A stretch of 64,000 nucleotides of DNA, from contig OZ023273.1 in the NCBI GenBank assembly GCA_964007475.1, positions 124,419,812 to 124,483,811 of the forward strand. The letters run 5' to 3'. The number at the start of each line of letters is the position of its first letter. Within the stretch, counting starts at the first letter, position 1. Shown here piece by piece: positions 1 through 14,386 of the stretch. Source of the DNA: Hybos culiciformis. Lineage: Eukaryota; Arthropoda; Insecta; Diptera; Hybotidae. The notes beneath the pieces were generated by a model. That model ran no database searches and was not told the DNA's origin. It worked only from the letters and a program-made list of their open reading frames with translations. Position numbers and translations under genes: made by a program.

Positions 1-3000
1 TATATACAGGGTTTATTTTTTTTTTTGGCAAAAAAAGGGTTAAAAACATATGTTTCCTTTTTCTTTTTTATAATACATATATAAATATACTTATATATGT
101 ACAATTTCCTAAAAGAAAAACAGATACCTAAATATATAAATAAAATAATAATAATAATAAAATAGTTGGCCTGCAAAAGGATGTGGTTATTGATTTATTT
201 AATAAACATGAAAAAAAGGATAATAAATATCTTTCTCTACTGCATTTGTGTTTTTATAATCAATGATCCTTGAAATTTATATTTATGATTTCATTTTTAT
301 CAAAATATTTATCGTTTTTTTTTGTTTTTTGTTTTTGTTGTTTTTTTTTTTTTATGTTCATAAAGTAAATAATAAAAATAGTTATTAGATTTATGTTTCG
401 TTATACATATATGAAATAAAAACAAAAAAATAAATAAACAGATTACACAGTATATTTATGAGTATATATATATATATTTCTATATTTTCGTAATTTTATA
501 TACTACAAAGTAGTAGAGTATTATTATCGTATTATTATTTATATACACAATTTATAAGTTTTTCTAAATCAAATAATATTATTGTAAAATTGGAAAACAG
601 AGAACTGGATAAATTGTTATATTAACTAAACAACATAGTATAGTAGTTACATTCATAATAAAATATGAAATTAAAAAATAAACATGAAATGCATTATAAT
701 ATTTTCAATAAATTTTTCAATAATAAGAAAATATACAATCAGAAATATACTTAATTCATATCGATTAGGAATACATATTAATAAAAATATAATAATAACT
801 TCTAAATTAGTTTAATGTTATGTTAATCAACTAAGTTTTAATTTAAAAAAAACAAACAAACTTAGATTCATAAAAATTATAAAGAGCATAAAAAATTTAA
901 ATTTTTTTTAACTTGATTTATTTGATTTTTTATGGAAAAATTTATTTCTTTTTTTAAATCGATAAATAATAGGTGAAATTGGCATTAAATTGAATTTGGT
1001 AATTTATCAGGAAGTTGATTTCCATAAACTATAAAAATTTAGAATAAATTAAATATAAAAACGATTAAAAAATTTCATTTTATGGTGGTACAGAAACTAT
1101 TCATATCAAATAGTAATAATACATTTATTTTTACTATTCTATTTTATTATACCCATTAGATGTCTTAAGAAATTCTGTTTAAAGAAAATTAATTTTAAAT
1201 AATATGTAATGAATTTTTTTTAGTATACATACTATTACCCATATATTCATGAAATTATGTTAATAATTGTAGGTATTTATTATTGGTTGGTTCTTTAAAA
1301 CAAATTGTTTCAAAAAATTTAATAACTTTCAAACCAGTATATTTTGTTTAAAAACATTAAGGCTAATATGGTAAATTATATAATTTTGGTAAACTAATAA
1401 ATTAATATGTATTTAGTATTATTTACAGCACACTATTTGTCAATGCCGACGAAGTAATATTTAACTGGCTTATAATGTTAGGTACATTACATAACGCAAT
1501 TTAATTTTTTTTTTTTTTGAATAATTCACTTATCATACGTGTCGTCATGATTGTCCGTATTATGTCTACACTATATTATAATGTACATTAGAATTGAATA
1601 GTGTCAAAAAATATTTTTCCTAACAATAAAGGTCTTGTTCGCAAATTTATGTACATACATGATACATTATATCTGTAGTTATATGTTAAATTTATGTTTA
1701 ATATAAAATATCACAAATTCATCAGACTACTTAATCTATTTGAGAAAGCTTCATTAATTTTCAAATATCATTTTTGGCTTTCTGACCGTCCTAAAGAATT
1801 TTTAATATTTAATACATGACTTTTGGTATATAATATAATTTTATTTCTTCCAATACATACAATTCTTCTAGTGTATCCTCATTCATTTGAAAAAATTTAT
1901 ATTTTTCATCCTTTGGGAGAATAAATATATCTTTAATAATTTTTACCCTTTTTCTTATTTATAACAGGACGATAACTCAATAAACTACCGTCCTCTGTGA
2001 AAATGATATAACAAATACATAGTTGGATTCGGTATATAAATAAATTAAGTTTTCAGATTTACAGAGTTTCTATAATGCGATGAGGTCAACAAAATTACCT
2101 GAAGACAGTCCATACTAAGGGACAAAGTAAAATTGATTGTTGAATGAAGTTGTGCTTAAACTATTTTCACTTACAATATCTTCGATGGCTATAACTATGA
2201 AATAATATTAATTTTCTTTTTAGGTTAAGCTTTTTTACCTGGTTCGGTAGCTTAAGTACACGATTATTCATGGAAACCAAATAAAGCAAAAATAATTTGC
2301 CTTCAGTTCTAGCAATTTTACAGTGAGAAAAAAAATAACATAAATAAATAAAAAAGATTTATTTGATCTTTAACATTATGCCCAAAATATAATAAATTAT
2401 CTATTCCATTAACACCAAAAAAAAATTTACAAATAAAAAAAACATAAGGGAAAATTATTATTAGATTTATTTTAACAATGTTTAAAAGAGATTAAAAGGT
2501 ACTAACCAAAAGATGTGTGTTGTGTACCTTCAATACCAATTTAATTTTTTTTTTGTCAAAATGTTTAATAAATTTATGAATCCAAATTGGATGAATACAA
2601 GGTTGGAAAAATCATTCAGATAATTTGTTAAAATATAAGAAAATTCTTAACATTAAGGCTGCATTATGTTTTATTTTTTCCACTTCTGTATATGTATGCC
2701 CTGATCAAATTTCTGGTTATAATAATTGTTTACATTATCATTGACACATTTCGTTTATTGTACTCTCTTGAAATATTTCAGGTGCGTTGAAAGGGAAGCC
2801 TTTTCCTGTCGTCAAAGCAAAACAAAACAAATTATTGTTTTATTTTCAAATTTATGTCAAATGGTTTTAATGCTTAAATTCTATACTATGTAGAGATTTA
2901 ATTTAGACTAATTAAAATAGAAATTTAAACTTAGTATTTTCATCTCCGCATTCACGATTAGAGAATTAAATTTATAATCTGTTCATTGAAAGATAAGTTC

Positions 3001-6000
3001 GAATATATAAATTATAAAATAATATGTCATGAGGTTAAATGTTTTAAATATTCCAGACTTCGGTCGCAAGTTTTGCATAAATAAGTCGGACAGTGAACTT
3101 TTAAGTTCGAAATTTATTAATCTACTCTAAAAAGTACAAAATCTTTGATGATTGTAATTAAATTGTATCCAAACAAATAATAAAAGTAATTTACCCTATA
3201 CTCTCTGTAAGGTCAAAAGTGATGGTAATTAAAAGAAAAATAATAATATCATGAATATCATTATAACTGAATTATTTCATATCTTCGTATAATTCTCTAT
3301 ATGAATTATGATTTTTTTATTTTTCCCTGAATCGTTCTTATTTTATATATGAATGAAATGAACCCTAATTTTAATATACAAAAAATAGGTATTTAAAATC
3401 AAATTTATAGATATGTTAAATTTATATGGAACATTACCCAAAAAGAAAATATTTTCATGTGTATAGAGAAAAATATGTAATAAAATAATAAATTCTATAA
3501 ATTTTGAAAGAAATAAATCTTTGCTAAAAACATTAATTTCTTTAGTAGCTTTTATAAGTGGTTGGTTACTAACAACATTAATGTAGAAATATTTTCAATG
3601 ATTTATCTTGTTAGATCTTATAGATTTTCTTTTATATTTTTTGCTATTTTTCTTCCAAAAAAAAATAAAGAAAAAGAAAAAATAAACCCCTAATATAATA
3701 TAATATATTTTTCATTCCTTCAGAAAGAACATAAAATATATAAATTATATTAATCATATATGTATAAGTCTTTCTACAATATCTTTCACATGACTTCATT
3801 ATTTATATATAAATTAATTTTGATTGAAATAATAGTATAGTTATAAAATGTTAAATAACTTGAAATCTTTTATATATTTATATATATGAAAATCAATTAT
3901 TAATTTCTTGACATGTAATGTTTATATCATTTGCTATAAAATAATGATATATGTATATGTCATTATTATTTATTATCTAAGTATTAACAAACATAATAAT
4001 GTATGAATTTGATGTATTTGTAACATGAGCGTTTCCATTTCCTATATGCAATTTTTCAATTTTATATATTTTTATATTATAAATATATTTTAGTTAAAAA
4101 AAATTATAAAAACGCGAAATTATGATTAATACATATAGTATTGTATATATATCTAAAATATATACAAATGATTTGTATATTTATACCCTTGAAGCAAAAT
4201 TCTTTCGGCAATATTATTATAATTAAATTTATATGTTTATATATTTACTACATATTTGTATACAGATATTAATCATTTGATTTGTCAAAAGGAAATATTG
4301 AAAAAATTAATCATCACTTTATTATTAATATTATAATTAACAGTAGATTTTTATCACATTTAATTAAGTCTTAATATAATAAATTTGTCAACAAATAAGC
4401 AAAATATCTAATGTCACTATTTTTCAATCAACTTTCAACCTGTAAGCACTAAATGGTATCAATATCTAAATATATTTTTTAATTAATTAGAAATATTAGC
4501 ATATTGATTTTAAAAATGTTATATTGATTATTTAAAACATATGAAAAAAATAACAATAATATAAACTTAAAAACAAAAAATAAATTTGAAAAATATTAGT
4601 ATATTTATGTATATATGTATAAGAGTTCTTAATTATCATTTCTCATTTAACGATACTACATCGTTAGAAATAAAAATGCCTTTAACAATAGCATATAATT
4701 CTTTGAAATGCATGACCGAAATTCAAGCTTTTAAATCTATTCTATAATGAAGAATTTTGATAAATTTTAATTTTTGAATAAATAAAAATATAATAATGTA
4801 TTCAATCTTGCTATATTTTTATGTGTTTTTTGTTTTTTTTTTTTAATAATAATATTCACAAAGGTAGAATCTGATGGTAATATCAAACCTTTTTTCTTTT
4901 TTATCATTTTTTATATACATTTTTTTTTTTTTTTTTTTTTTTAAATATAAAGTAATCGTAAATTTACATCCATTTTAATAAATCTCCCAAGAGGAATTAA
5001 AATAAAACTTAATAATGTTATCTGGTGCGTGTTTTATTAATTCAAACAATATTTCACAAAAAAAAAAATTATATAAAAAAGGTATATTTATATAATAAAT
5101 TTGATATAAAATATAAAATTATGTGAATAAAAGATATATATAAATATTATGTTGTGTATCTATATATACTTACAACATATATGTATATCTATAAAAAAAT
5201 AAAACAGCAAAGAGAAAATAAAATACAAATTAATGTCAACATTTCAATGTTTATTTGCCACTTAGATTATCTTAAAGAAAATTTCAACCGAAAACGATGG
5301 CAAATTGACACAAAAACAAATGAATTTAAGATATAAAAATGACAAAGAGTTTTATGATTATTTTTTTATTTTTTATTTTTATTTTTTTATTCATTTCTGT
5401 TGCCTTTAAATAAAATAATAAATTATAAAGTGTAGACAGTTCATAATCTTTTTTCTGTTTTTTTTTTTTTGTTTTTGTGAGCCCGGATTTAAAGCTTCTG
5501 ATTTGGGAAATAAAAACTGTCATATAAAAAAAAAAGAACAAAATAAAATAAGTTTTTTTTTAAGTGACTTTATTTTTTTTTAGAAATATACACATAATAC
5601 TTTACATTATATTATTTAATGTCAAACAATAATCATATTCATTTATAATTTTTTATAGTTTTTTGACAGTAGTTGTCTAGTAAAAAATTATTAATAGCTA
5701 CATATAGGGTGTGCCAATTCTTAAAATGATTTAATGTCAATTATTATTGTAATAAATATTAATTCTTGTTATTTTTGATTTAGGCTTAGAAAAGTATTTT
5801 AATCAAGTTCACTGAAAAAAATATTGCGTGCAATTTTTTTCTAATATTAAACTTGAAATATTTTTAATCATTTTCAAACGATTCAGACTGGCTCGATCTT
5901 CGTAGATTAGAAAAACAAAATATGTAATCTTAAGTTAATAGTAATTTCATATAATATATATAAAATAAAATTGAGCTCCGCTATAATATTCTACTGTTAA

Positions 6001-8983
6001 CTTTTGATTTGTTCCATTATTGCCATAATTATCTATAGAATTTTGTTAAATATTGCAAATTTTAATTCATTCTCAAAATTAGCGATTAAAGTGTACTTAT
6101 TCAGAACCAATTTATTCGTTTTTAATTTATTGTTATTTGTATATGAACATATCTTAAATTTAATAATTTGAATTGTGTGAATGACAAATATTTTAATATG
6201 TGTCATTTTGTTTGAAAAAAAATAAAATTCCATGAACTGCAATAAATAAATATTTATTTTTTATAATATAGTGTAGTATACAAAAATAAGAATTTAGATT
6301 TTCATACATAAATGACATTGGTTTATTTTTGTCTCTGGACCCCTACTGATTTTTTCTTTTTCAAAATTTTTAAATCCCCCAAGATGTTTTTTTATTGTGT
6401 AATAAATTTCAAAAAATAAAACAATTATTATATTAAATAATCATAAAGTTTAATGAATAAAATCTCAAATGTTTTTGATTTCATAGAGAAATATTGCATC
6501 ATTTCAACAAACAGAACTTAGAATCACATTCATCACATTATATTAGTAACTTAGTCACACAGACTTCTCTTATTCTGTTATTACTTCAAAAAGCGGTTTT
6601 TGCGGAATCCGAACCATCTGAAAATGTAGTTTCAGGTTGAGTTATTATTTTTCTATGATTGATTCGAAAATGATTTGAATTTTAATTCCAGTTTCGGTTT
6701 CGATTGACAGTTTTATTTACATTAGTAAATACACAATTAGGACAGTAACTCATAACTTAAGAGTGGACCCTATTTTTAAAATTTGAATTTAAAATGCTTT
6801 CCCGAATTTATTTTTTTTTTTTCTATTTTTTTCTATTTTTTACTCCACATTCCAATTTTTTGTTGAAATGCACTTTTATCCGTCAGTTTGTGTTTTTTGG
6901 CACGGTCGGGGCAGAAATGAAAGCGGTCAAATAATTAAATAATTATAAGCATTATATCAGACACAACACAAAAATTGATGACAAACTGTCTAAAAATGCA
7001 AACTTTTATTGATAAATTAAACTAATTGTATAAAAATAAAACGTGATAACAAAAAAAAATAAAAAAATTAATATGGCATTTACAAGCAATACGCATTCAG
7101 ACCTACATATCTTGGCGTGATGACACAACTAGCTTTGAAAAAAATAAATAAATAAAAATACGCACATATTACCATATAGAATTTGAGTGTTGGAGACACA
7201 TTTAAAAAGAAGTTATTAACAGAAATCCACAAGATACTTTATTTTATGAGCTGACATAACTTCATGTCTAAATGCAACAAAATATAAAATACATATTATT
7301 CGTTTGAAAATATTTTCATGATAATTGTCATTGTCAAAACTAAACGATTTCTTTAAATAAGAAAATTTATTTAACAACAAAACTACTGGTATTTTTCTTA
7401 TTGATCTACGATTTCCTCCACCACAGTTTATTAAAAAAAATAATATCTGTTAAACGGAACCACAATAAAAATTAAAATAAAATATTTAGATATATTTAAG
7501 GTAATACAGGGTAATAAGGTTATACAGGAAAGTAATAATAATATAATAATATTATAAGCAGTGATGCAGTGCCTGCTTTCAGTAGCAATACTGAAGGTTC
7601 CGGCTCGAATTCTAATTGATAGAAATCTTATATTCTTCCATCGGCGTTTCGTTCGGACCTCGTATTCTCTGCGATTGGAATAAAATAAATGTTAACACAA
7701 GTAGTTCTGCCGCGAAATCGAAAATATAATTTTATAGAAAAATTTTCAGTAAATTCGACTTTTTATTTTCCTGTTTACTGCGAATCAAAATCAATCAGAT
7801 GTAACTCTCAGTAAACAACTCTTGTTTGGATACGTATTATATTTAATCAAATTATTGGACGTCGTATTTGAACATTGGCTCTAATATGCCTGTTTAAAAC
7901 TTGTCTGCTCTATTCTATCTAATTCTGCTCAAGAAATATATTATTATTTTTTTTTCTATTTAACAGAAGTTTGTAAACATGCATTGTCATTGGATCGGAA
8001 TTATGAATTAAAAAATAAAATCCTTTATATGGTTTTATATAAGATATATATCAAAATATTAGATTTTCGTGTTTAATTTTATGACATTTTTGTTTCTTTT
8101 TATTTTCATGTTATATTTTATGTTGATTGCATGTGATAACAACGGGTGGTAAAATTAACAGAGAGAAGACAAGACAAAATAACGAATAAATTAATAAATT
8201 TTATTATATTGTATATGTTAATTATTATAAAAAGATGATAATTTTTTTTTTCTTTTCTCATTTTGTTTTTATTTCTGATATAAATAAGATATGAGTTTTT
8301 GTTAGTTATGTTGTTGGAATATAAAAAAAAAAATAAAATTAACCAACCATCTCCATATAACCATAATAAATGATAAATGATATAATCTGTCGTGAGCTTA
8401 AGAAATTTATTATAATTATTAATTTATTATTATAGTATTTAGTGGTTTTGATGAAAAGATAATATATTTTCAAGTTTTTTTTTTTTTTTTTTTCATTTTA
8501 TTTAATTTAACTAATTGGCTCAATGCAAAAACGATTCAAATTAATATAGAGTTTTTTTTTTGCTGTTGATTTCATCAATAAACTTTTTAAATACGATGTA
8601 GCAGCTTTCAAAATATTCAGTATTAATTTAATTAGTATAAATTTTAAAATAAATATGTAAAATTATTACATAAAAAAATACAGGCGATCAACGCGATAAA
8701 AAATTAAGGATTTTGTGCGTTGGAATGTAAATAGCGCTTATTAAATCGGCTTTTATATAAGTGAAACTTTTGTGTATACATTTATAAATATAATCAGTTT
8801 TGAACATGTTTATTTAACTTTTCGGTGTTTAGAAGATTTCCTTGTTAAGTTAAATTGTGAATTAAATTTTATTTTTAATCATTTGACTATGGAATAATAC
8901 AATTTTATGAAAGAAATGAAAAAAGTCTCCAAAATAATGAACCATTCTTTTAACACATATTATTTAAAGTTTTCTAAAACTTA
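1..8983. other. AT-rich non-coding stretch
   Basis: No convincing gene is seen. The stretch is very AT-rich with many A or T runs and short ATT/AAT repeats. All open frames are short, of low complexity and lack recognisable domains. A slightly less AT-rich patch near 7560-7690 has no clear open frame or splice signals. It could be intergenic DNA, or 3' UTR/downstream sequence of the minus-strand exon ending at 8984. Confidence 0.6.
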
Positions 8984-9106
8984 TTAGAGTTTGGTATTCT
9001 GAATAAAAAGTTCTTGCTCTGTTGCATCAACGGTCATTGCATGCAGTCTCATCGAATTCCACCGAACACCATAATATCTGTTCTTGTCATCATAACACAT
9101 ATTCCA
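8984..9106 (-). CDS. Putative terminal coding exon, unknown gene
   Basis: I do not recognise the product. On the minus strand a polypyrimidine-rich tract ending TCTTTTTCAG precedes a 123-nt segment that stays open for 40 codons (starting W-N-M-C-Y-D-D) and ends in TAA. The segment is clearly less AT-rich than its surroundings and has a mixed, non-low-complexity composition (for example RYYGVRWNSMRLHAM), unlike the chance frames nearby. The phase at the acceptor is unknown; the open frame runs on through the acceptor, so the exon boundary rests on the CAG alone. It would be the last coding exon of a minus-strand gene whose other exons I could not find. A chance open frame or a decayed element is possible. 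Confidence 0.4.
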   Translation of the reverse strand, partial: WNMCYDDKNRYYGVRWNSMRLHAMTVDATEQELFIQNTKL

Positions 9107-12100
9107 CTGAAAAAGATATAATCTATCTAAATAATATAAACAAAATATCTTGTTATAAGAACTTAAAGAAAAAACCAAATTGAGTGTATATTATACTCAC
9201 AAAGTATATTTAAAAAGAAAAAGAAAAAATTTTAATAACTTAAATACTAAAAAATATATTTTCTCATTTAAGTTCTTTGAAGAGCTATACCATATATTTT
9301 CAATTAAATAAATTCACCGTGACGGTGTAATGAAAATATCATTCAAAATAAATACTTTGGAACGGAAACATTATATTTTAACCAAAAATACTTAAAACTT
9401 TTTGTGGTATATGTTCATTTTAACTCTCAATTTTATTATGTTCTAAAAATGATACATATTTCTTTCTTATTTTCCGGCTTGCGCCTAATTCTATTCAATT
9501 TCACATAAATAACATTTCGACAGTAAAACAATGTTATAAATGACACAATATTATTAATTCTGTACTCTGTAGCAACACTGTATATAGTATATTAGATATA
9601 GCATAATTGTTATTTTTTTTAAACATCAAAATATTTTTTAATTCAAAATATTGTTTTAAGTTTGAAAATTTGGCAGAAAAATTTAAACAAACCATAATCC
9701 CAAATGTTTTTTTATAACGAATTTAACATCTTTGTGGGCTAAATCTTCCACGTCAAAATAAAAATACTTAATTTTAGCCTATTTAGAATATAGTATAAGA
9801 GTTTGAATTTTTATATATTGTTCAGTTTTTCTTATTTTAGCTGTATAAAATATTAGGTATTCGAAACTTATCCAAAACTACTAATTCAATTCTCCACTAT
9901 CTTTTTCCTACAAAATTATAGAATTTATAACTTAGAAACAGTTGTTCCAACAATTTCTTTCATATATGGAATTTGAAACAATATCTTACACTTTATGTTA
10001 GAATATAATATATCCTTTTAAATTAAAAAAAAAAAACAATGTATAATATATAACATAAAATAAAAATAAAATAAAACATAAAAAAAAAAATCCTATAAAT
10101 TTCAACGCGAATGTGTAAATTATAAATACGAGCAATTATTTTTAACTCTACTTAACAAATTACCATGCCACATATGGGAAGCATAAATTACAAAAACATA
10201 CAAACACAGAAAATTTATTCTTTTCTCTCATTTTTTGTTGGAAGTTAAAAACATTTAAAATATTACTTTCCTTATTGTTATAAAAAACCATGTAAATATG
10301 TTGCAAAAAATCAAATGTACTTACTTTAATGCTTTTTAAGTGTATAAAATGTTTTATGTTCATTTTAATGTTTTTCATTGTTTTTTTTTTATATGTTTTG
10401 TAATGTTATTTAGTACTTACTTGTATACATATTTATATAGATTTTTATTTTTATTTTTTATGTACAAGTCTATATATACATTGTTTTGTGGTGTACAGAG
10501 AGGGCAGGTAGTGTGTAATAAAAATCGGTGTATAATTTTTCAACAATAAAAATAAAAAAGAAATATTATACATATATATATTATATTTTTTTTTTTCTAA
10601 ATATTCATTGAAGAAGTAAAATGATAATGACTTCATTTTTCTTTTTATTTATAATTTTCTTCTTTTTTTTTTTCTTGAATTACATAAATACATAAATAAA
10701 CATAAAATAATTTTTCCTAAATGAAAAGAATTAAAGTAAGATGTAAGGTGTATAAAAAGCAAAATATTGATGTTGTAGGTTGAACTTTAACTTATATATA
10801 TATATATTTTTGATATTATTTCGAAAAGTGTATCATCTTTTTTTTCGAACTTTTGACCATAAAACTTAAAAAAAAAAGAGAAGTACAAATATTTCCCAAA
10901 TAATTCCAAATATTTCCCATACAAATATTTTCCATTGAACTGTGTGGGGATAGTTTTTTTGCAAACAACAAAATATAAATAAATAAATAAAATATAAGTG
11001 TCCGCTGACGGTTTTTTAGACGGGTTTTGACTATTTACTCGAAAATTTCTAGTACGGGATATTTCTACTAATATTATTTTCCTGATTTTGCTTCAGCTTT
11101 TGACATTTTATTATTTTTCCATTCAACTATACATATACTTATAATATGACTATCAAAAAATGAAAGTTTTTTTTTTAAGAATAATTACAACTTCATTCAT
11201 TAATTTTTCACCAAAAAAACAGTAAATGTTTAAAAATTATAAATTGCAATTCAATGTGTAAAATTTGACACCATAAATATACATTTTCTTTTTATTTTCA
11301 TTATTTAATTTTATTTTTTTTTTTTTTCTTTTAATTTTTCTTTCTTGAAAGACGTTATTTATTTTATATTTATCACTTCTAAAAATCTTCCGTCAGCATA
11401 AACATAAATTTGTAACTTATATATCTGCACCCAAAACCCCAAAAAAAAAAAAAAAATGAAAATGAGAAAAAAAAACAGATATTCCCATTAGATAAATGAT
11501 TCTGTGAAATTTATAATCTTTTTATAGGAAAAGCCAACAGAATAAAAAAAAAATGAAAAAAAGGAAAAAAAAAAAACAAAATTCAGCATCTCTAACTAGC
11601 AAGTCATTTAATACTTTTTGAAAATTGCACAAATTTATCTTCTCTCAATACATGTCATGTTTTTTATGTTTGCAAAAGATTAATAAATTATCCCTTATAT
11701 ATTAAATTTATCTTTTTATGCTCTTTGTAGAAGCCTTTTTTTTTTTGACTATATATTTATGTTATTGTATTATATGTAGTCTATATACTAAACATTTTTC
11801 TCTCTGGAAACATAAATGATTACGACGACGACGACGACTTATATGTAAGTATAAAATTCTAGATTCAATATGCTTTTATTTTCCATCCAATAATTTCCAA
11901 AAAAAAAAAAAAAAAATTAAACATAGTATTTTATAGAACATACACACATTTATATAACATAATATATATAATATATTTATTTTTCCCTATAAGTAGAATT
12001 TATGTTTTCAAAAAAGCTGATGATTTGTTTTAAGTACAAACCATTTATTTATTTTTATTTTTTTTTTATTTTTTCATTGTACTAATTTATTAATGCATTT

Positions 12101-14350
12101 TATTTTTGAAAGATTTGCCTTCAAAAAAGGTTTTTTTTTTTTTTAAATATTGATATTAGAATATTGCGAAAACTAAATTATATGAAATAATATACATAAC
12201 TAATATAACGAAGCTGAAATTTATATTAGAATATTATAATAAAAATTTGGAAATAAATATTTAAATTGTCACAAAAATTTTTCTATCATATTTTAGAAGA
12301 AATAAAAGATTATAATTCTAACTTATCTAGTTACTAAGTACGAGATTGAATTATGAACAATTGAATAAATAACTTTATATTGACTACATTCAGTGAACAT
12401 ACTCAGTTGTTTCAATAACTTATATATTTAAGTAGCGATCAAGACAATAATTATTTTGCAAGCATTCAAAAAAAAAATAAAAATTTAGAACATTAATATT
12501 ATGTTAATTAATGTTACATCTAACAACCATGGTTTTTTAACATTATAGGAAAAGAATAAAATGATTAAAATTTTATTACTAAATATATGTACACTACGAA
12601 AGTAATAAACTTTATGGTGATATCAACTTTAAAAAAAAATCTCTTATCTTAAAGATTAAAAAAAAATAAAAAGATAAAAATAAATAATTTATATTTTATT
12701 TAAAAATATAATTCCGGTTTTGTATTTATAATTTATAATATATACATATAGATATATGACTATACAAATAAAAATAAATAATAAAAATAAATTTAATTTA
12801 CATTTGCCCTTATTTATTTTGATGAATAAACAAAAGTTATACTAAAAGATATTATTCAAACCTTTATCTTTTTATGAATTTGTGTACATACATATATGTA
12901 CATAAGTTTAACACTAAGAATAAACTATTCATAATAACATATATAAAAAAAAATATATTATTTTCTTATTTAGTTAATACAAAAATTTATATTATAAAAT
13001 ATAATTTTTTTTTTATTTTTTCTGAAATTATTTATTAAACTGACTTTTATAGTCATAATAAAATATAAATTTTATGTTTTCTTTATTAAATATAAAATAA
13101 TATATTATGTATAAGTTAATATATAGAAGTGTTATAAATGTTCCATATTTTATTGCAACGATAAATATTACACCCCAATGAGAATGGATTGTATGTATTG
13201 TACATATGATGGTTTTCAAACAATAGAGAACATCATGGCTTAATATATAATAAGAAATATAAAATAAAGTTTTGTTTTAAATTTTCTATAGACCATGTTT
13301 TTTTTATAATTATGTACCTAGAAACATTAAATTTGCTACCAATATAATTTATATTGGTGCTTTATTATGCTTTAATATGCTTTATTTTTAATATTAATTT
13401 TGTATAGGAACAAAATCGTCTTATTTCTATACTCCTTAACAAAATATTGTAAATAAGTATTTTTTAAAAGTAATATTTTATGATTATCATAAATATCGCT
13501 TACTTTTTTCTAACTTATTTAAGTTTTAATGTGTTAGTATGACTCAGAGATACTTTATTTCAAAGTCAATACACGATTTTGAGATACGGGATTTTGAAAT
13601 ACAGATTTTCTATCTAGAATTTCGTCTCCAACCCAAGTATTTATATTTTCGATATTTGTTTCAAACTTCGTTTTAAACCTACATCAAGAGATTAAAATCA
13701 TTATAATTTTAAGACATACACAGATCATTATTAAATTTAATTCATAATTAACTTTTTCATCAACAACATATAAAAATAATTCATGTTGTTCAATTTAATT
13801 GAGATTATTTTATTCGAAAGCCACCATTTTCTGCAACATGTTTTTGAGTGGTTAAAAAAATATTTAACTTCTGTTCTTTTTTTGTACCATAAATAAAAGA
13901 TTACTTTCAATTGAAAATATAATGTATAAACTTAACATTTTTTCTAGTATATTTCAGAATCATGCTGCACACATAATTCGATATTACCACCAAGAAAATT
14001 ATTTTTAAAGGTGAAGATAAAGCATAAAATTTGTATTTGCTCCAAAACTGTAAAAATTATGGGTCTGATTTATGTGTTAATTAAATCATTTTATTACTTT
14101 ACCAAAGGAATAACATTTTTAAGAAGAAAAAGAAGACGAAAAAAGATCTATAGTTTGCCGCATCGCATGTAAACGCACCCAAACTCTCAACAAAGTCATT
14201 AAAATAATAAAACAAAAAAAATTGTTTTATTTTCTGTTCTATTTTTTTTATTGTAAATAATAAGAAAACGAGAAAATCAGAATTTTGCCAAAGTCTGTAA
14301 TAAATAGACAAAATAAGATGATAATAAAACATTAAATTTATGTTTTTAAT
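9107..14350. other. AT-rich non-coding stretch
   Basis: Nothing coding is supported. It contains many A/T homopolymers and a short (GAC)n run near 11823-11837. If the exon at 8984-9106 is real, this may be intron of that minus-strand gene. Confidence 0.5.
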
Positions 14351-14386
14351 TTCTTCTTTTTTTTTTCTTCAGAAAGCTGGGTAAGT
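14351..14386 (+). other. Possible 8-nt microexon with strong splice sites
   Basis: A long pyrimidine tract (14351-14370) ends in CAG at 14370-14372, followed by only 8 nt (AAAGCTGG, 14373-14380) and then a perfect GTAAGT donor (14381-14386). Such close pairing of a strong acceptor and a consensus donor is the expected look of a microexon, or of a derived recursive-splicing point, in a long AT-rich intron. Eight nt is not a multiple of three, so constitutive inclusion would need matching flanking phases. No host gene on the plus strand is visible, so chance in pyrimidine-rich DNA is a real alternative. Confidence 0.25.
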
